6,232 bases of DNA from an uncultured Pseudogracilibacillus sp. (lineage in GTDB: Bacteria; Bacillota; Bacilli; Bacillales; Amphibacillaceae). The stretch is from positions 1 to 6,232 of the forward strand of contig CALGOZ010000082.1 of assembly GCA_937960785.1 (NCBI GenBank), in the 5' to 3' direction. Below, in pieces: positions 4,767-6,232 of this stretch. The notes below the pieces were generated by a model. The model had not been told where the DNA came from. It was given only the letters and a program-made list of their open reading frames with translations, and ran no database searches. Each line of letters opens with the position of its first letter. The first letter of the stretch is position 1. The position numbers and the translations under genes are program-made.

Positions 4767-5633
4767 ATGGAACATGTTGTTACGATGGAAGGTGTTTCAA
4801 AACGTTTTAAAGGTTTTACATTAAATAATATTGATTTACAAGTAAGGAAGGGATTTATTACAGGGTTTATCGGTGCTAACGGTGCGGGGAAATCGACGAC
4901 GATCAAGTTAATGATGAATTTATTAAAGCCGGATCAAGGGGAGATAGAAGTATTCGGTATGAATTACGAATCGAAGGAAAAAGAAATTAAGCAACGGATT
5001 GGCTTTGTCCATGATACAAATGTTTTTTACGATGGATTAAATTTAAAAGATATTAGGCGTATTGTATCTCCCGCATACTATAATTGGAATAATAATGTAT
5101 TTAACGAATATATAGAACGTTTCGAACTACCTTTAAATAGGCCACTTAAACGATTTTCAAAAGGAATGCAAATGAAGGCCTCTTTAGCTGTCGCTTTAGC
5201 CCATGAACCAGAACTTATCATTATGGATGAACCGACATCAGGATTGGATCCTATATTCCGTCGTGAATTAATGGATTTGTTGCAAGAATTAATGACAAAT
5301 GAAGAAAGGACAATCTTTTTTTCGACTCACATTACATCAGATTTAGAACGAGTTAGCGATTACGTCGCATTTATTCATCAAGGAGAAATGGTTTTTCATT
5401 ATCCAACGGACCAAATTGAGGAACGATACAAGTTAGTTAAAGGCTCTGTCGATTTATTAGATTCCGATACGGAGCAAGCGTTTATTCATGTTCGTTCGAA
5501 TGCGTCAGGATTTGAAGCATTAACAGAGGATGAAGCAGTGGTAAGAGAAATATTTGGAGATTCAGTCGTTGTCGAACCAGCATCATTAGAGGCGATTATG
5601 TATTATGTAAAAGGAGGAGTACAAAATGATTAA
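4767..5633 (+). CDS. ABC transporter ATP-binding protein (ABC-2 exporter type)
   Basis: This is the cytosolic ATPase that powers the membrane partner encoded next. Counting from ATG 4767 (288 residues): Walker A GANGAGKST at 36-44, a signature reading RFSKGMQ at 129-135 in place of LSGGQ, Walker B LIIMDE at 150-155, D-loop SGLD at 158-161 and the switch histidine H188 in FFSTH. The usual Q-loop glutamine is not evident, since the segment reads GFVHDTN at 79-85. The altered signature is common in YtrB/YhcG-like subunits, and the ATP-binding residues are intact. A C-terminal extension of about 90 residues follows the nucleotide-binding fold. GTG 4758 and ATG 4761 are also in frame, but the ribosome site fits 4767. 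It overlaps the permease gene by 8 bp, implying translational coupling. The transported substrate cannot be read from the sequence; export of a peptide or antibiotic is an inference from the family. Confidence 0.93.
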   Translation: MEHVVTMEGVSKRFKGFTLNNIDLQVRKGFITGFIGANGAGKSTTIKLMMNLLKPDQGEIEVFGMNYESKEKEIKQRIGFVHDTNVFYDGLNLKDIRRIVSPAYYNWNNNVFNEYIERFELPLNRPLKRFSKGMQMKASLAVALAHEPELIIMDEPTSGLDPIFRRELMDLLQELMTNEERTIFFSTHITSDLERVSDYVAFIHQGEMVFHYPTDQIEERYKLVKGSVDLLDSDTEQAFIHVRSNASGFEALTEDEAVVREIFGDSVVVEPASLEAIMYYVKGGVQND

Positions 5634-6231
5634 TTTAATTAGAAGGGATTTAATTATACAGAAGTGGCAACTACTTTTTTTCATTCCGTTTATTCTCGTT
5701 TTTGCATTAACAGACATGCCCGCGATTTTAATCATTATAGTAGCAAGTATATTTATCCCATTTAATACGCTATACTACGATGAACGTGCTGAAACTAACA
5801 TATTACTAAACTCCTTACCTTATACACGTAAAGAGATTATTGCTTCTCGTTTTTTAGCTGCTATTGTGTATCTATGTGTATCGATTATGATTGTAAGTTT
5901 ATTACTACTATTATTTCAAAAAAGCATCACATTAACCGATATCATGTTGAGTGCGGGATTGTTTTTATGCTTTGTAGCTATATCGTATCCTATTTATTAT
6001 ATGATCAATCATGGAAACACCACGATGTTTATTTTAATTGGATTTTTAGGCCTAAATTTTATTATGGCGCCAATTATTTCTTATTTCATTAATAATCAAC
6101 CAGCCGTTATAAATTATATTTTGTCAATGCCTCGTTCTTACTTATATATCACTGGTGCAGTTTTTGTTAGTTTTATTTATTTATTATCGTGGGTGGTAAC
6201 AACAGTTATATACGAACGAAAAGAATTTTAA
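5626..6231 (+). CDS. ABC-2 type transporter permease, short six-helix form
   Basis: This is the integral membrane half of the exporter. The 201-residue protein shows about six hydrophobic segments, near 16-29, 32-50, 76-97, 106-127, 132-154 and 172-195. Between the second and third is a cytosolic loop, YYDERAETNILLNSLPYTRK at 50-69. That loop, with its D-E-R and LP-x-T/S-R pattern, is typical of the ABC2_membrane_5 family (about 200-220 residues) and probably contacts the ATPase. GGAGG in the end of the ATPase gene (about 5613-5617) precedes the ATG with good spacing, and the genes overlap by 8 bp. The protein is complete, ending in YERKEF one base before the window ends. No terminator is visible, so more subunits may follow, as in pmt-, ytr- or yhc-type operons. 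Fold and role are clear; the substrate is unknown. Confidence 0.9.
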   Translation: MINLIRRDLIIQKWQLLFFIPFILVFALTDMPAILIIIVASIFIPFNTLYYDERAETNILLNSLPYTRKEIIASRFLAAIVYLCVSIMIVSLLLLLFQKSITLTDIMLSAGLFLCFVAISYPIYYMINHGNTTMFILIGFLGLNFIMAPIISYFINNQPAVINYILSMPRSYLYITGAVFVSFIYLLSWVVTTVIYERKEF

Positions 6232-6232
6232 T

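Noticed and set aside
4587..4906. Two minus-strand open frames (62 and 72 codons) across the regulator/ATPase junction
   Set aside because: Both are antisense to securely identified genes and have no regulatory signals of their own.
5874..6092. 72-codon + strand open frame within the permease gene
   Set aside because: Out-of-frame shadow of the permease with no ribosome site.

Overview
The window reads as a low-GC Firmicute chromosome, most likely a Bacillaceae member. Strong AGGAGG-type ribosome sites, TTGACA/TATAAT promoters, an ahpC-ahpF pair behind a PerR-type operator, and a YtrA-type GntR regulator driving an ABC-2 exporter all fit that group. All recognisable genes lie on the + strand. 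I cannot name the species.

Layout. Positions 1-190 hold what may be the last codons of an upstream + gene (stop at 58-60) and a good intrinsic terminator (142-190). From about 191 to 1850 there is no convincing gene. Inside that gap, about 350-1120 is a degenerate tandem array with a strict 52-bp period. Its best-preserved units carry an inverted repeat (CTTACYCAG ... CTGAGTAAG). Then come two isolated hairpins (1290-1320, 1563-1600) and an 18-bp Rex/Fnr-like palindrome (1693-1710) that overlaps a possible promoter.

The ahp operon (about 1853-4287) has a sigma-A-like promoter and a PerR-box match just past the expected start site. A leader of about 175 nt follows; it can fold into a three-way junction closed by a stem of about 26 bp. 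Then come ahpC (peroxiredoxin) and ahpF (its flavoprotein disulfide reductase), 15 bp apart, and a strong terminator. AhpF passes electrons from NADH to AhpC, which reduces H2O2 and organic peroxides. PerR would release the operon when peroxide rises.

The last region (4296-6232) is a separate operon: a promoter overlapped by a near-perfect YtrA-type operator, a short GntR-family repressor, an ABC ATPase and a small six-helix ABC-2 permease, with overlapping or nearly overlapping ends. It looks like a self-regulated exporter or cell-envelope stress module and probably continues past the window, since no terminator is seen.

The least explained items are the 52-bp dyad-bearing array and the elaborate folded leader of ahpC. 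I found no defence, CRISPR, phage or transposon system.
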